7,263 bases of DNA from DAOVRL01 sp964459805 (GTDB lineage: Bacteria; Planctomycetota; Phycisphaerae; Sedimentisphaerales; Anaerobacaceae): contig CAYWOD010000189.1 of NCBI GenBank assembly GCA_964459805.1, positions 1 through 7,263 on the forward strand, in the 5' to 3' direction. Position 1 is the first letter of the stretch. Every line of letters starts with the position of its first letter. The notes under the pieces were generated by a model. The model saw only the letters and a program-made list of their open reading frames with translations, was not told where the DNA came from and ran no database searches. The position numbers and the translations under genes are program-made. Below, in pieces: positions 5,893-7,263 of the stretch.

Positions 5893-7044
5893 ATGATTAA
5901 GGAGTTGATGAGCAAAGGTCTTGAGCGTTGTTTTCGAGTTAACGATTGCAGAGTTATCACGATAGTGTCGCTCTTTGTTTTGTCTGTGGCGCTTTCTTCG
6001 TGCACAAGCTCGGCCAAGACCGATAGTGCCGGAGTAGATTCTGTTAAAACAGAGCGTGTTGAAAAGGACTATGTTGCTGAGGCGAAAGCGGCTATTGAGG
6101 GCGCCGATGCGGCCATGGGCGACTGGCAGGGGAGCTGGACGCTGGACGACGGAACGGATTCGGGTCCGCTGGTGGCGCAGGTGATAGCTTTGGCCAAGGG
6201 CCAGTATCGGGCGAATTTTCTTGAGGTGTTTGACGTGCGCACCGAGCCGATAGGCGTGCTCAACGGGCGGATCGAGAATGGAGTGGTGCGTTTTGCGGGA
6301 CAGGCCTACCACAGTGATAGAAACTTGGAGGTTAAGGCCAAGATAGCAGGCGAGAAGCTAACGGGCGCCTTCGAAGCGTCGGATGCGTGGGGGACGTTTG
6401 CGCTGGAGAAGGTTATTCGGGTTTCGCCGACGATGGGCGCCAAGCCCCCCAAGGGTGCGGTTGTGCTCTTCACCGGCAAGGACTTCAAGCAGTGGAAGCG
6501 TTTCGGGGCCAAAGAAGGGGAGGACGAGGTCAAATGGGAGCTGGTCGATGGTGCGATGTGCGTGACGCGCGGGGGCGGCAATATAATTACGAGGAAGCAA
6601 TTCAACGACGTTAAGCTGCACGTTGAGTTTCGCAGTCCTTTTATGCCTGAGAAGCGCGGTCAGGGTCGGGGCAACAGCGGCGTGTATCTGCAGGGCAGGT
6701 ACGAGGTGCAGGTTCTTGACAGCTACGGCTTGGAAGGCAAGGACAACGAGTGCGGCGGGATATATAAGGTCCGGGCGCCTCGTGTGAACATGTGCGCTCC
6801 GCCGATGCAGTGGCAGACTTACGATATTACGTTTACGGCGCCGAAGTTCAATGCGGAAGGCAAGTTAGAGGAGAGGGCGAAGATGACGGTGTTGCACAAC
6901 GGCGTATTGATTCAGGACAAGACCGAGGTCGGCGGTTCTACAACCGCTTCGGCAGGGGGCAAGGCGAGCGAGCCGGGCGGCGTTTATCTGCAGGACCACG
7001 GCAATCAGGTGGAGTATCGCAACATCTGGTTAGTCGAACGGTAG
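5893..7044 (+). CDS. DUF1080 (3-keto-disaccharide hydrolase) lipoprotein
   Basis: A 383-residue lipoprotein. The hydrophobic segment VITIVSLFVLSVALSSC (21-37) ends in a lipobox (LSSC), so Cys37 is the likely lipidated residue. The n-region of about 20 residues is long. A first beta-rich module spans roughly 60-175 (GDWQGSWTLDDG, VAQVIALAKGQYRANFLEVF, then LTGAFEASDAWGTFALEKV). The DUF1080 domain, a concanavalin-A-like jelly roll, runs from about 187 to 383: VVLFTGKDFKQWKRF (190-204), GNSGVYLQGRYEVQVLDSYG (260-279), CGGIYK (287-292), MQWQTYDITFTAPKFN (305-320), VLHNGVLIQD (333-342) and GGVYLQDHGNQVEYRNIWL (362-380). The family cleaves glycosidic bonds of 3-keto sugars, fitting the upstream oxidoreductase. 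AGGAG at 5881-5885, seven bases before the ATG, supports the start; AAGGAG before ATG 5908 is closer spaced and less likely. It is probably membrane-anchored, facing outside the cytoplasm. Confidence 0.92.
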   Translation: MIKELMSKGLERCFRVNDCRVITIVSLFVLSVALSSCTSSAKTDSAGVDSVKTERVEKDYVAEAKAAIEGADAAMGDWQGSWTLDDGTDSGPLVAQVIALAKGQYRANFLEVFDVRTEPIGVLNGRIENGVVRFAGQAYHSDRNLEVKAKIAGEKLTGAFEASDAWGTFALEKVIRVSPTMGAKPPKGAVVLFTGKDFKQWKRFGAKEGEDEVKWELVDGAMCVTRGGGNIITRKQFNDVKLHVEFRSPFMPEKRGQGRGNSGVYLQGRYEVQVLDSYGLEGKDNECGGIYKVRAPRVNMCAPPMQWQTYDITFTAPKFNAEGKLEERAKMTVLHNGVLIQDKTEVGGSTTASAGGKASEPGGVYLQDHGNQVEYRNIWLVER

Positions 7045-7050
7045 TTTGCG

Positions 7051-7072
7051 GGGCCGGTTGCGGTTCGGTTTT
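7051..7072 (+). terminator. Weak hairpin with T run after the DUF1080 gene
   Basis: GGGCCG (7051-7056) can pair with CGGTTC (7061-7066) around a GTTG loop, but two of the six pairs are G-U. GG and four T (7069-7072) follow. It starts six bases after the stop codon, like the hairpin at 5810-5832, and shares the GTTGCGG core with it. It is a marginal intrinsic terminator. Confidence 0.33.
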
Positions 7073-7101
7073 GAATACAGGGTTTGGAACAATAGTTTTC
7101 A

Positions 7102-7112
7102 GTTGTGTTTGG
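7102..7112 (+). repeat. GTTGTGTTTGG motif, copy 2 (copy 1 at 5844-5854)
   Basis: This is the second exact copy of the 11-base motif, in the leader of the last gene, downstream of a hairpin as in the first case. An AT-rich stretch (7129-7142) separates it from the ribosome binding site AAGGA at 7142-7146. Confidence 0.35.
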
Positions 7113-7154
7113 AATTCTAAGAACAGAGCTTATTTATTTTTAAGGAATATCGAT

Positions 7155-7263
7155 ATGAACGACCAGAAGAAAAGAACTAAAAGGCAGGATGGAAAGATAT
7201 CCCGGCGCGATTTTATGGGTGGTGCTGCCGCTGCAGCCGCATGCTCTATTGGTTTCCCGAGCC
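7155..7263 (+). CDS. Start of a Tat-signal protein, cut by the window end
   Basis: Only the first 36 codons are present. They encode a polar, basic start (MNDQKKRTKRQDGK) and then a twin-arginine motif, SRRDFMGG, with the two Arg at 17 and 18, followed by Ala-rich AAAAAACSIGFPS. This is a typical Tat signal peptide, so the product is exported folded. AAGGA at 7142-7146, eight bases before the ATG, supports the start. In this kind of cluster the most common Tat proteins are Gfo/Idh/MocA oxidoreductases, so a second one is the best guess, but the mature domain is outside the window and a sulfatase-like, DUF1501-type or sugar isomerase-type Tat protein is equally compatible with the visible part. 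The gene continues past base 7263. Confidence 0.85.
   Translation, partial: MNDQKKRTKRQDGKISRRDFMGGAAAAAACSIGFPS

Noticed and set aside
7109..7136. Promoter candidate TTGGAA, 16 bases, TATTTA before the last gene
   Set aside because: The -10 match is weak and the implied start falls at the ribosome binding site.
1..7263. CRISPR array, insertion sequence, tRNA or rRNA genes
   Set aside because: No regularly spaced repeats, transposase motifs, terminal inverted repeats or cloverleaf-like sequence were seen on either strand.

Overview
The window holds six complete protein genes and the first 36 codons of a seventh, all on the + strand. The set points to a heterotrophic bacterium of the Planctomycetota or a related PVC lineage. 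It combines a Tat-exported Gfo/Idh/MocA oxidoreductase, a secreted ThuA-domain protein, HEAT-repeat proteins and a DUF1080 (3-keto-disaccharide hydrolase) lipoprotein with a sugar phosphate isomerase/epimerase-like TIM barrel. This assignment rests on family content and overall style; no rRNA or other phylogenetic marker is present.

Layout: 1-199 is a leader with an unassigned open tail at the window edge, a two-codon minigene-like site and a small palindrome. 200-1207 is the xylose-isomerase-like TIM barrel protein. 1208-1404 carries two hairpins, the second a convincing intrinsic terminator. 1408-2703 is the Tat-signal Gfo/Idh/MocA oxidoreductase, 2769-3680 the secreted ThuA protein, and 3705-4409 and 4425-5798 two adjacent HEAT-repeat proteins; these four are closely spaced (gaps 65, 24 and 15 bases) and probably form one operon. 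A second terminator-like hairpin follows at 5810-5832, then the DUF1080 lipoprotein at 5893-7044, a weaker hairpin, and from 7155 a new Tat-signal gene that runs off the end.

How they may work together: the families match the oxidative route of glycoside breakdown. A Gfo/Idh/MocA enzyme oxidises a sugar at C3, and DUF1080 and AP-endonuclease-2-like enzymes cleave or rearrange the resulting 3-keto-glycoside; ThuA is historically linked to disaccharide (trehalose) use beside a Gfo/Idh/MocA dehydrogenase. Most products carry export signals (Tat, Sec or lipobox), so much of the chemistry is probably outside the cytoplasm. The substrate cannot be told from the sequence.

The most unusual point is the HEAT pair. 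The two proteins read like the N- and C-terminal halves of one longer planctomycete-type HEAT protein, split in the same reading frame by two stop codons. The downstream half has its own ribosome binding site and signal peptide, while the upstream half has no signal peptide. The remaining gene content is typical for such a cluster; the intergenic regions show shared short motifs that may be regulatory.
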